Shown here piece after piece: positions 54,288 through 62,289 of a stretch of 64,000 nt of DNA. Source of the DNA: Chlorobiota bacterium (GTDB lineage: Bacteria; Bacteroidota; Ignavibacteria; Kapaibacteriales; UBA961). The position numbers were made by a program, and so were the translations under genes. Each line of letters starts with the position of its first letter. The stretch's first letter is position 1. The notes under the pieces were generated by a model that saw only the letters and a list, made by a program, of their open reading frames with translations, was not told the DNA's origin and made no database searches. Where the stretch lies: positions 62,001 to 126,000 of the forward strand of contig BJGZ01000001.1 in assembly GCA_014191195.1 (NCBI GenBank), written 5' to 3'.

Positions 54288-56204
54288 TTAAATAAGTGAA
54301 GTATGAAACTTCATTGGAATTTCATGCCTTTCTTGCAGGATTTCCTGAAGACGCATCATAATTTGTTGTTCTTTTTCATTATGGGGATTTTGCTTTAGTT
54401 CGGCTCTTAAAAAATCTAATTCAATTTCTAAATGTCTTAATCGAAGTTTAGCTAAAGATTCCATTAGAGCTCGCCTAACATTTTCTTGCGGAATTTCTAC
54501 CTTGAATTTTGTCCAATTAGCACTAATGTCTTCTTTAAGAAATACAATATCCATTATTAAATTACGAACATCTTCAGGTAAATCGTTGCGATCTGTAAGA
54601 TGTTGAATAAGTATTGTATCACCTTTATCAATATAGATATCTAAAGTATATTGATATAATCTTGAAGCTGAAGGAGATAAAAATGCTTCTTTTGAAATAC
54701 CAAGAACTTCCGTCATATATCGCAGAGCATTATCAGAAGTAAGTGCAATACGTAAAATTTCTTTTTCTTCTGGAAAAACCTTTATGTAACTAGAAGAAGT
54801 TTCTTGAGCAGATATAATGTCTTTTTCGGTATGTTCTTGTGCAAGAATTTGATCGGGGTATATGTTCTTTTGTTGATCGTTTTTGATAAGTGAAAATTTA
54901 GCTTTTCTTAATTCTTCGTATACTTTTTCTAATTGAGAATAACTCAATTGCATAGAATCGGCTAATTGTTGAATAAGAAAATCATGTTGAAGAGTATCAG
55001 GAACTTTTGCAATAGTTTCAACTAAAGATCTAATGGCTTGAGCTTTTCCAGAAGCAGTATCAAATAAACCTTGTTTTTTTAATGCATCGGATTTATACTG
55101 AAGAAAAGATTTAGCATCTCTTAAGGCTCTTCGAAAATCGTCTGGACCACGCATTTTAATAAAACTGTCTGGATCTTCGCCTTCAGGTAAAGTAACCATC
55201 CAGACATCCAATCCGGTCTCAACGGCTAATTCCATTCCCCTCAATGCAGCTTGAATTCCTGCGCTATCGCCATCGTACACTATATATAATTTTTTACAAT
55301 ATCTACTTAGCAATTGTAATTGTTCAATGGTTAAAGCTGTTCCACTAGATGCAATTACATTAGTAAAACCAGATTGAACTAATGCAATTGTATCGGCATA
55401 ACCTTCTGTTAGAATTGCTTTCCCTTCGGATCTAATGGCTGATTTTGCCTGTGCCAAACCGTATAATACTTTACTTTTATCATATACTAAACTTTGAGGA
55501 GAATTAATATATTTTGGCTGATTATCATCATCATTCATTCTTCTGGCCCCAAAGCCAATAATTTTTCCTAAAGGATCATGAATAGGAAAAATTGCTCTGC
55601 CCCTAAATCTATCATATGGTTTGCCATCTTTTTCTCGCCTTAAAATTAAACCAGCATCTTCTAGAGCTTGTTCTGAAAAGCCAAGTTTTTGCATTTCTAA
55701 TAAGGTGTCAGACCAAGAGTCTGGAGCATAACCAAGGCCAAAAAGTTCTTGAATTGATATGTCAAATCCTCTGCCAAGAAAATATTTTATTATGCTTTCG
55801 CCAATAGGAGAGTGAAGTGTATTTTGATAATATTTGCCAGCTGCAGCCAGAACTTTAAATGCAGCTTCTCTGCGATTATAGACTTCATTTGATTGATTAG
55901 TAACTTCTTGATCATCAGGCAAAGGAATATTAGCTTTGTAGGCAAGAGATTTAATAGCTTCTGTAAATGTAAGCCCTTGTTTATCCATGAGGAATGTGAT
56001 AACATTTCCACCCTTGCCACAAGAAAAACATTTAAAAATGCCCAAATCTGGATTAACATTCATAGAAGGTTTTTTATCTGGATGAAATGGGCATAAACCA
56101 ATAAATCCACGACCAGATTTCCTTAACTGCACTGTTTCGCTGATCACTTCTATGATATCAGACTGTGCTCTGATTTGTTCTATAAGATGTTCGGGGTAGC
56201 GCAT
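54288..56204 (-). CDS. dnaG: DNA primase
   Basis: Makes RNA primers at the fork. 638 residues. Zinc ribbon C38-H41-C59-C62 (LCPFHPDKKPS ... CFSCGKGG), the RNAP-basal/TOPRIM part with FGARRMNDD, EGYADTIAL and YDGDSAGIQAALRG, and a C-terminal helicase-binding region. The canonical EGYMD is EGYAD here, a mild change. Lies between ybbR and the M28 gene with gaps of about ten bases. rpoD is not adjacent. Confidence 0.96.
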   Translation of the reverse strand: MRYPEHLIEQIRAQSDIIEVISETVQLRKSGRGFIGLCPFHPDKKPSMNVNPDLGIFKCFSCGKGGNVITFLMDKQGLTFTEAIKSLAYKANIPLPDDQEVTNQSNEVYNRREAAFKVLAAAGKYYQNTLHSPIGESIIKYFLGRGFDISIQELFGLGYAPDSWSDTLLEMQKLGFSEQALEDAGLILRREKDGKPYDRFRGRAIFPIHDPLGKIIGFGARRMNDDDNQPKYINSPQSLVYDKSKVLYGLAQAKSAIRSEGKAILTEGYADTIALVQSGFTNVIASSGTALTIEQLQLLSRYCKKLYIVYDGDSAGIQAALRGMELAVETGLDVWMVTLPEGEDPDSFIKMRGPDDFRRALRDAKSFLQYKSDALKKQGLFDTASGKAQAIRSLVETIAKVPDTLQHDFLIQQLADSMQLSYSQLEKVYEELRKAKFSLIKNDQQKNIYPDQILAQEHTEKDIISAQETSSSYIKVFPEEKEILRIALTSDNALRYMTEVLGISKEAFLSPSASRLYQYTLDIYIDKGDTILIQHLTDRNDLPEDVRNLIMDIVFLKEDISANWTKFKVEIPQENVRRALMESLAKLRLRHLEIELDFLRAELKQNPHNEKEQQIMMRLQEILQERHEIPMKFHTSLI

Positions 56205-56213
56205 AATTACTTA

Positions 56214-57164
56214 TTAATCCAATAATTTGATGATACTACGATGAATAAGTTTTTTGGGTTCCATTCCTATAATATGAATCCCAGCAGGAATGCTAATTGA
56301 AGGCTTAATATGTCCAATTGAATCGTTTATTAATGAAGAATAGTCTACAAATACTTTAAAATCTTGAGAAGTAAGAGTAGATAGTTTTTTTACTCCACCA
56401 CGAACATGTAAAGTAATTAAAGCAGGCTCGATTTTGTGTTGATGTCCATCGGGTGCTCCAATAATTTCTACTTTAATATCAGAAACTGAAATTTCCGCGG
56501 ATTGCTGAATATCACCTGATATTGTTACTTCTTTTACAGCGCTTGTAATTAGATTTTTAAGTGAGTCTTTTAAGGGAACTATATATGAAAAAGGGCCAGC
56601 CAAATCTTTGAATTCTAATTTTTGAGTAGCCCAAGAAGATATTGAATTTACTATCTTACTATTGCCCCTTAAAACGATACTATCAGGCTTTACAGATATA
56701 GTACCAACAATATCAAATCCATCACGTGGAATTATAGATACTTTGGATTCTACAGGAACAGTTCCTCTAAATAACATGCCTGTAGAAAGAGAAATTGTTT
56801 CGGGATTGAGTTCAACAACTTTTTCTAAACTTATTGAAGGCCTTATCCCTTGAAGAATATCCATTTTATTAATGAGTAATTCTCCATTTCCAGATATTCT
56901 ACCTGTCATTTTAGAAGCATCAACATGACATTCTGGTTCTGAACTAAAATATTGTAAATACAATAATTGCCAACCTGAGGTTCTTACTTTTATAGAAATC
57001 TCGCTTGGTGGTTGAACTTCTAATGCTCTTTCTTCTGGTAAATCAATTACCAAAGGAAATCTCATATAAATGGTTGCTGGGGTAGTCATACTCACATAAC
57101 CCCATAATCCTATTGCTAGGGCTACACACCAGAGTAATTGTACTAATGAGATTCTTGGCAACAT
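56214..57164 (-). CDS. YbbR-like domain protein, membrane-anchored
   Basis: 316 residues from ATG 57164 (an in-frame TTG lies at 57215). One N-terminal transmembrane helix (LLWCVALAIGLWGYVSM) then several YbbR-type beta repeats outside the cytoplasm, with a PERALEVQPPSEISIKVRTSG-like repeat start, VVELNPETISL and a second set near GIHIIGMEPKKL. YbbR neighbours CdaA in other bacteria, but no cdaA is in this window. Promoter box TAAATTTG on the minus strand at 57200-57207 gives a 29-base leader to the chosen ATG. Confidence 0.78.
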   Translation of the reverse strand: MLPRISLVQLLWCVALAIGLWGYVSMTTPATIYMRFPLVIDLPEERALEVQPPSEISIKVRTSGWQLLYLQYFSSEPECHVDASKMTGRISGNGELLINKMDILQGIRPSISLEKVVELNPETISLSTGMLFRGTVPVESKVSIIPRDGFDIVGTISVKPDSIVLRGNSKIVNSISSWATQKLEFKDLAGPFSYIVPLKDSLKNLITSAVKEVTISGDIQQSAEISVSDIKVEIIGAPDGHQHKIEPALITLHVRGGVKKLSTLTSQDFKVFVDYSSLINDSIGHIKPSISIPAGIHIIGMEPKKLIHRSIIKLLD

Positions 57165-57199
57165 AGATGAGAGAGATATGTAAGTAATAAATTGATATG

Positions 57200-57207
57200 C
57201 AAATTTA
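57200..57207 (-). promoter_or_regulatory. -7 promoter box (TAAATTTG) for ybbR-dnaG
   Basis: Minus-strand TAAATTTG, matching TAnnTTTG, 35 bases before the ATG at 57164. It lies downstream of the alternative TTG start, which argues for the ATG. Motif match only. Confidence 0.4.
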
Positions 57208-57280
57208 CGAAACAATCCATCCTTTATTTCGGCATTAATTCAATTATATCAATAGGTTTACTTTAGAATGTAAATATTGA

Positions 57281-57288
57281 TATTTTTG
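57281..57288 (+). promoter_or_regulatory. -7 promoter box (TATTTTTG) for the metal-binding lipoprotein
   Basis: TATTTTTG, 48 bases before the ATG at 57337. No Zur- or Mn-type palindrome was recognised near it. Motif match only. Confidence 0.35.
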
Positions 57289-57336
57289 AAGAAATAAGTG
57301 TTCGAAAAGTTTTTAAAAGCAAAAGTTAATCATTAA

Positions 57337-58242
57337 ATGATGCAAATTATTGTCCTTACCATTTTTATAGCTGTAACCTTTTATGGTTGTGTATCACCCA
57401 AAAAAAATGATGGGAAAATACATGTACTTGCTACTACAGGAATAATTGCAGATATATTAAGCAATAGTTTAGATAGTTCATTTGTAGTTGAGTCGTTGAT
57501 GGGGCCAGGAGTAGATCCACATTTATATAAAGCTTCAGCTAAAGATGTCGGTTTATTAAGCTCGGCAGATATTATCGTGTATAATGGACTTCATTTAGAG
57601 GGTAAAATGACAGAAATACTTAAAAAAGTGGGAAGACATAAAATGGTGATTGCTGTATCAGATGGCATTCCGGAATCATCTCTTATGTCTTTAGCAGAAG
57701 ATATTCATGACCCACATATATGGTTTGATATCTCTTTATATAGTAAGGGTTTACAACATATATATATGACATTAAACAGGCATTATCCAATTCAAGCTAA
57801 AAGTTCTCGAAATAAATATGAGAAGTATCTTAAAAAACTTAATGATATGCATGTTTGGACGAAACAAAGAATCGAGTTAATTCCTGCAAAACAAAGAATC
57901 TTGATAACTGCTCATGATGCATTTGGATATTTTGGCCGTGCATATGGCATGAGAGTAGTAGGCTTGCAAGGAATTTCTACAGTAGCAGAATTTGGTATTC
58001 AAGATATTATGCGTTTAAGTGCATTAATAAAACAATATTCAATCCGTTCGATTTTTATTGAATCGTCTGTTCCTAAGCGATCTATAGAGTCTGTAATGTA
58101 TAATGTACAAGCTTCCGGAGGAAGCGTATGCATTGGTGGACAACTTTTTTCTGATGCTTTAGATAGTAAAAGTAAAAAGGCAGGAACATATCTTGGAATG
58201 TTAGAATCAAATGTACAAACAATTGTATCATCACTTAAATAA
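57337..58242 (+). CDS. Zn/Mn ABC transporter solute-binding lipoprotein (ZnuA/TroA family)
   Basis: 301 residues with a lipobox (FYGC) after the signal, so lipidated. Cluster-A-I metal ligands: GVDPHLYKAS (His), NGLHLEGKM (His), DPHIWFD (His), AHDAFGYFGRAYG and an acidic end part FIESSVPKRSIESV. The NGLHLEGKM pattern is typical of TroA/MntA-like Mn or Zn binders. It lacks a His-rich loop. The permease of this family is at 17602 and no ATPase is in the window. pdxH follows 11 bases later. Confidence 0.9.
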   Translation: MMQIIVLTIFIAVTFYGCVSPKKNDGKIHVLATTGIIADILSNSLDSSFVVESLMGPGVDPHLYKASAKDVGLLSSADIIVYNGLHLEGKMTEILKKVGRHKMVIAVSDGIPESSLMSLAEDIHDPHIWFDISLYSKGLQHIYMTLNRHYPIQAKSSRNKYEKYLKKLNDMHVWTKQRIELIPAKQRILITAHDAFGYFGRAYGMRVVGLQGISTVAEFGIQDIMRLSALIKQYSIRSIFIESSVPKRSIESVMYNVQASGGSVCIGGQLFSDALDSKSKKAGTYLGMLESNVQTIVSSLK

Positions 58243-58253
58243 TAGAGTTTTCC

Positions 58254-58901
58254 ATGGCATTGACACATAATCTTGCTGATTTAAGACAGCATTACACAAA
58301 AGGTGGTTTAGAAGAACATCAGATTCCAGATTCTCCATTTACATTATTTAATGAATGGTTTAAACAGGCAGGAGAACTTGGTGTTTTAGAGCCAAATGCT
58401 ATGGTATTAAGTACAGTTTCTGCTGATAATAAGCCTTCATCAAGAGTGGTATTATTAAAGGGAATAGATGATGCAGGATTTATTTTTTATTCTAATTATG
58501 AAAGCAGAAAAGGGAAAGAATTAGAACATAATCCATATGTAAGTATTCTTTTCTTTTGGCCAGAGGCAGAAAGACAAATGAGAATAGAAGGTAAGGTTAG
58601 TAAAATAAGTAGAGAATCTAGCAAAGAGTATTTTGTATCAAGGCCAAGAGAAAGCCAATTGGGTGCTTGTGCTTCTGCGCAAAGTAGCATTATTAAGGGT
58701 AGGCACATCATAGAAGAATCGTATAAGCAATGTTTGGCCCAGTATGAAGGCAAGGATATTCCATTACCAGATTTTTGGGGTGGTTATATCATTCATCCAT
58801 CATCTTTTGAATTTTGGCAAGGACGTCCAAGCAGATTACATGATAGAATGAAGTATACTAAAGAGCAAGATTCTTGGCTTATTGTTAGATTAAGTCCATA
58901 A
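58254..58901 (+). CDS. pdxH: Pyridoxamine 5'-phosphate oxidase
   Basis: FMN enzyme making pyridoxal 5'-phosphate. 215 residues. Landmarks: MVLSTVSADNKPSSRVVLLKGID, GFIFYSNYESRKGKEL, ILFFWPEAERQMRIEGKV, SRPRESQLGACASAQSS, and the C-terminal WGGYIIHPSSFEFWQGRPSRLHDR. Co-transcribed with the metal-binding lipoprotein. Convergent with clpB. Confidence 0.96.
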   Translation: MALTHNLADLRQHYTKGGLEEHQIPDSPFTLFNEWFKQAGELGVLEPNAMVLSTVSADNKPSSRVVLLKGIDDAGFIFYSNYESRKGKELEHNPYVSILFFWPEAERQMRIEGKVSKISRESSKEYFVSRPRESQLGACASAQSSIIKGRHIIEESYKQCLAQYEGKDIPLPDFWGGYIIHPSSFEFWQGRPSRLHDRMKYTKEQDSWLIVRLSP

Positions 58902-58904
58902 AAT

Positions 58905-58938
58905 ATGCCCCCAAAAAAATGTATTTGATTGGGGGTAT
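58905..58938. terminator. Stem-loop between pdxH and clpB
   Basis: ATGCCCCCAA pairs with TTGGGGGTAT across a 14-base loop. There is no long T-run on either side, so it may be a weak bidirectional terminator or an RNA-stability stem. It directly follows the truncated clpB. Confidence 0.6.
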
Positions 58939-58956
58939 TGTACTCATAACTTTTTA

Positions 58957-60267
58957 TCATTTATCTACTTGTAATTCTCTTAATAAAGCTTGTTTTTCGA
59001 TTTCTAATTGGCGTATTTTTCTGTCTAAATTATCAAGTTCTTCTGGCATAGAATCAATTTCAATACGTAGTTTACTAGCAGCTTCATCTACCAAATCAAT
59101 AGCTTTATCTGGTAAAAATCTGTCTGTTATATATCGTGAAGATAATTGAGCGGCCGCCACAATTGCAGCATCGGTAATCCTTACGCCATGATGCACTTCA
59201 TATCGTTCTTTGAGTCCACGCAAAATTGAAATGGTATCATCTATAGTTGGTTCATCTACTCGTACCTTTTGAAATCTTCTTTCAAGTGCTGAATCTTTTT
59301 CTATATATTTTTGATATTCATCTAATGTAGTAGCGCCAATACATCGCAAATCACCCCGGGCTAAAGCAGGTTTAAGAATATTAGCGGCATCCATAGAGCC
59401 ACCAGTTGCACCAGCGCCAATTAATGTATGAAGTTCATCAATAAAAAGGATGATTTCTCCATCAGACTCTGTTACTTGTTGAACAATAGCTTTTAAACGT
59501 TCTTCGAATTGCCCTCTAAAACTTGTACCAGCAATCAAAGAACCCATGTCTAAAGATACAATAGTTTTAGATTTTAGAGTATCTGGAACATCCCCACTTA
59601 TAATTCTTTGTGCAATACCTTCTACTATTGCTGTTTTACCAACACCAGGCTCTCCAATAATAACTGGATTATTTTTGGTCCTTCTGGATAAAACTTGCAA
59701 AATTCTTCTTATTTCATCTTCTCTTCCGATTACAGGATCTATCTTTCCTTTTCTAGCTTCATCATTCAGAATTCTTCCATAACGCTGTAAAGCTTGATAT
59801 TTATCTTCGGGATTTTGATCTGTAATTTTAGAATTACCTCTGGTTTCCAATAGTATTTTTTTTAGGGAATCTTTGTTAATACCTTGATCTTTAAGTAATT
59901 GAGAAGCTTGAGATTGAAACTGAGTAAAACCAAGTAATAAATGCTCTACACTAACATATTCATCTTTCATAGAAAGTGCTTCTTTTTGAGCAGTTTCCAG
60001 GATCTGTGTTAATCCATTAGAAATATATGTAGAAGTTGATCCAGACACTTTAGGCAAGGACTCCATGAATTCATTTGCTTTTAATTTAAGATAATTTAAA
60101 TTAGCGCCAATTTTCATGAGAATTGGTGGTACAATTCCTGCTGAATCTTGTAATAATGCTGCAAGTAAATGTATTGGCTCGATAGACTGATTTGAGTATC
60201 CATTTGCGATCTCTTGTGCAGTTTGTAAGGCTTCTTGGGCCTTTAATGTAAATTTTTGGAGATTCAT
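58957..60267 (-). CDS. clpB: Shortened ClpB-like AAA+ protein (N domain and first ATPase only)
   Basis: 436 residues, about half of a normal ClpB (~860). The N domain covers 1-150 ([16 protein letters not shown]). The first AAA domain has Walker A GEPGVGKT at 205-212 and Walker [11 protein letters not shown] at about 273-282, then [10 protein letters not shown] and [15 protein letters not shown]. The middle domain begins ([24 protein letters not shown]) and stops at once in QVDK-TGA. The middle coiled coil and second AAA domain are absent; only about 55 bases separate its stop from pdxH. Either a truncated gene or a split form whose second half is elsewhere. Confidence 0.88.
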   Translation of the reverse strand: MNLQKFTLKAQEALQTAQEIANGYSNQSIEPIHLLAALLQDSAGIVPPILMKIGANLNYLKLKANEFMESLPKVSGSTSTYISNGLTQILETAQKEALSMKDEYVSVEHLLLGFTQFQSQASQLLKDQGINKDSLKKILLETRGNSKITDQNPEDKYQALQRYGRILNDEARKGKIDPVIGREDEIRRILQVLSRRTKNNPVIIGEPGVGKTAIVEGIAQRIISGDVPDTLKSKTIVSLDMGSLIAGTSFRGQFEERLKAIVQQVTESDGEIILFIDELHTLIGAGATGGSMDAANILKPALARGDLRCIGATTLDEYQKYIEKDSALERRFQKVRVDEPTIDDTISILRGLKERYEVHHGVRITDAAIVAAAQLSSRYITDRFLPDKAIDLVDEAASKLRIEIDSMPEELDNLDRKIRQLEIEKQALLRELQVDK

Positions 60268-60407
60268 ACTTTTTTTCTGATGAATAATCTGATTAGGTGC
60301 TTATTTGTGAATCATGTGTTTTTTAGACGATTCAGAATGAAAGAAATTTCTACAAACTGAATTAACTCCGTAATTTGTTCTATTATTATTTACAAAACCA
60401 ACATTAT

Positions 60408-61526
60408 ATGTATATCCGAACAATTTCTCTGGAGCATCTTAGAAATCATGAACAGAGCAGTTTGGAGTGTTCTCCATTATTGAATATCATTACTGGTTTA
60501 AATGGTTCAGGAAAAACAACAATTTTAGAAGCTATCTCTATTTGTGGATTATCTAAAACATTTTTACCATCTGCTGATAGCGACCTTATAAAAAAGGGAT
60601 TTGACTCGTATACAGTTGCAGTGCAGGCTATTTCTGATCTTGGTGTTCCTTATCGAGTGGGTGTTCATTATAAAGAAGGATCTAGAAAATTGATTCATTC
60701 TAGTTTAGGTGATAGAATGAATCCAAAAGATATTTTAGGCGAAATTCCCTTGATTGTTTTATCTCCTGATTTTAAAGAAATTACTTTTGGAGCACCCGAT
60801 GATCGAAGAAGATTTATGGATGCTTTATTATCCCAGGCAAGAAAAATCTATGTAGAAGATGCAATAACTGTAAAAAAGATAATCAAACAAAGGAATGCAT
60901 TATTGTATCAAGCAAAGATTCAAGGAGTTTCTGTAGATAAAGGATTATTTGATGTACTTACTGATCAACTTATAGAATACGGTGCTAGAATTGGTGCTGC
61001 CAGAGCATCTTTTATAGAAGAATTTACACCACATTTTTTAAAAGCATATCAAACAATGTGTGGTACAAAAGAAACAGTTTCAATTGAATATTTTCCAGAT
61101 ACTCAAAAAGAAAAAAAGCTTATCTCTTTTAAGGATTTTGCAGACTCATATACAATTGCCGCCAAACAATTAGAAATTGATGAGTACAGAAGAGCTACCA
61201 CTTTATTTGGTCCGCAAAAAGATGATATTCATATTATGATACATGGTGGTAGAGCAAGAGAAACTGCATCACAGGGACAACATAAATCATTGTTAATTAG
61301 TATTAAATGGGCTGAATTCACATATCTACAAGAAGTAAGAAATGAAACACCAATTTTACTTTTTGATGATATATTTAGCGAATTAGATGCTGAAAGAACT
61401 CATAGAGTGTTAGAGCAAGTATTAGAGTCTGGGGCACAAACTTTTATTACAACAACAGAGGGTGAAAAGCTGATTGAATCTGTAAAAGGTGACTATAAAC
61501 TCTTCACTTTACCCTTCTCTTACTAA
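60408..61526 (+). CDS. recF: DNA replication and repair protein RecF
   Basis: SMC-like ATPase that loads RecA at gaps. 372 residues from ATG 60408 (the frame opens earlier without support). Walker A GLNGSGKT at 30-37 after LNIIT; APDDRRRFMDALLSQ; signature TASQGQHKSLLISIKWAE; Walker B ILLFDDIFSELDAERT. It is not beside dnaN or dnaA, unlike in many bacteria. Followed by a stem-loop with A/T-runs. Confidence 0.93.
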   Translation: MYIRTISLEHLRNHEQSSLECSPLLNIITGLNGSGKTTILEAISICGLSKTFLPSADSDLIKKGFDSYTVAVQAISDLGVPYRVGVHYKEGSRKLIHSSLGDRMNPKDILGEIPLIVLSPDFKEITFGAPDDRRRFMDALLSQARKIYVEDAITVKKIIKQRNALLYQAKIQGVSVDKGLFDVLTDQLIEYGARIGAARASFIEEFTPHFLKAYQTMCGTKETVSIEYFPDTQKEKKLISFKDFADSYTIAAKQLEIDEYRRATTLFGPQKDDIHIMIHGGRARETASQGQHKSLLISIKWAEFTYLQEVRNETPILLFDDIFSELDAERTHRVLEQVLESGAQTFITTTEGEKLIESVKGDYKLFTLPFSY

Positions 61527-61529
61527 GAA

Positions 61530-61561
61530 AAAAGGATATCTACTTGGTAGACATTCTTTTT
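61530..61561. terminator. Terminator-like stem-loop between recF and the nitroreductase
   Basis: A run of A, then TCTAC-TTG-GTAGA, then a T-run: a short hairpin lying between two convergent genes and usable in both directions. The stem is only five bases, extended by A:T pairs. Confidence 0.55.
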
Positions 61562-62283
61562 TAATGCTTTACAACTACTTCTTGAAATGGCAATCTATAT
61601 CTTGGACCCCATATTCCTGGCTCGGTTCCTTTACCAATGGCAATAATCATGGATATCTCGGCTCCTTTTGGAAGCTTAAGAGCTTTCTTTACTCTTATAG
61701 CATCAAAGCCCTCCATTGGGCATGTATGAAATCCTTGTGAAGCAATTGACAACATAAATGTCTGTGCAGCTAAAGCACAAGATTTATGTACTGTAATTCG
61801 TTGAAAAGCTTTGCCACCAGCACGAAAAAATGGCTTGTTAAATCCAAGAAAAAAACTGATTGCTCTTCTGATTAATCCCATAATTCCAAAAATATCTTGC
61901 ATATATAGCAATGGCATAACCTTTTTATAATAATCTATTCCACCTTTTTGAATAGCATTTGGTTCACCAATAATTGTTTTTCTTACATTGTCTTCATTCC
62001 ATTGTGCTCGGGATTTCCATTTGTCTTGTCTAGTTACAAATACAACCATCTGCTGTGCTGTTTTAGCGGCTGATTGGCTTAGGCAAAGTGGTATAAATTC
62101 TTCGATTGTATCTTTAGAAGAAATCCAATGGAATTCCCATAATTGCATATTGCTACTATTTGGCGACAAGATAGCATGTTCAAGTGCATTTTGAATAATT
62201 TCATCAGATACTTTGATATTGGGATCGAAGGATCTGTTGGAGCGTCTAAACTGTACGATTTTATCAAATTCTATTGAAAACAT
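61561..62283 (-). CDS. Nitroreductase-family FMN oxidoreductase
   Basis: 240 residues, FMN flavoprotein fold. FRRSNRSFDPNIKVSDE at the N-terminus is the FMN-phosphate motif; LSPNSSNMQLWEFHWI, CALAAQTFMLSIASQGFHTCPMEGFD and MIIAIGKGTEPG follow. Members reduce nitro groups, quinones or flavins with NAD(P)H. It starts six bases after the Fe-S oxidoreductase stop, so they form one transcript. Substrate unknown. Confidence 0.88.
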   Translation of the reverse strand: MFSIEFDKIVQFRRSNRSFDPNIKVSDEIIQNALEHAILSPNSSNMQLWEFHWISSKDTIEEFIPLCLSQSAAKTAQQMVVFVTRQDKWKSRAQWNEDNVRKTIIGEPNAIQKGGIDYYKKVMPLLYMQDIFGIMGLIRRAISFFLGFNKPFFRAGGKAFQRITVHKSCALAAQTFMLSIASQGFHTCPMEGFDAIRVKKALKLPKGAEISMIIAIGKGTEPGIWGPRYRLPFQEVVVKH

Positions 62284-62289
62284 ATCTTA

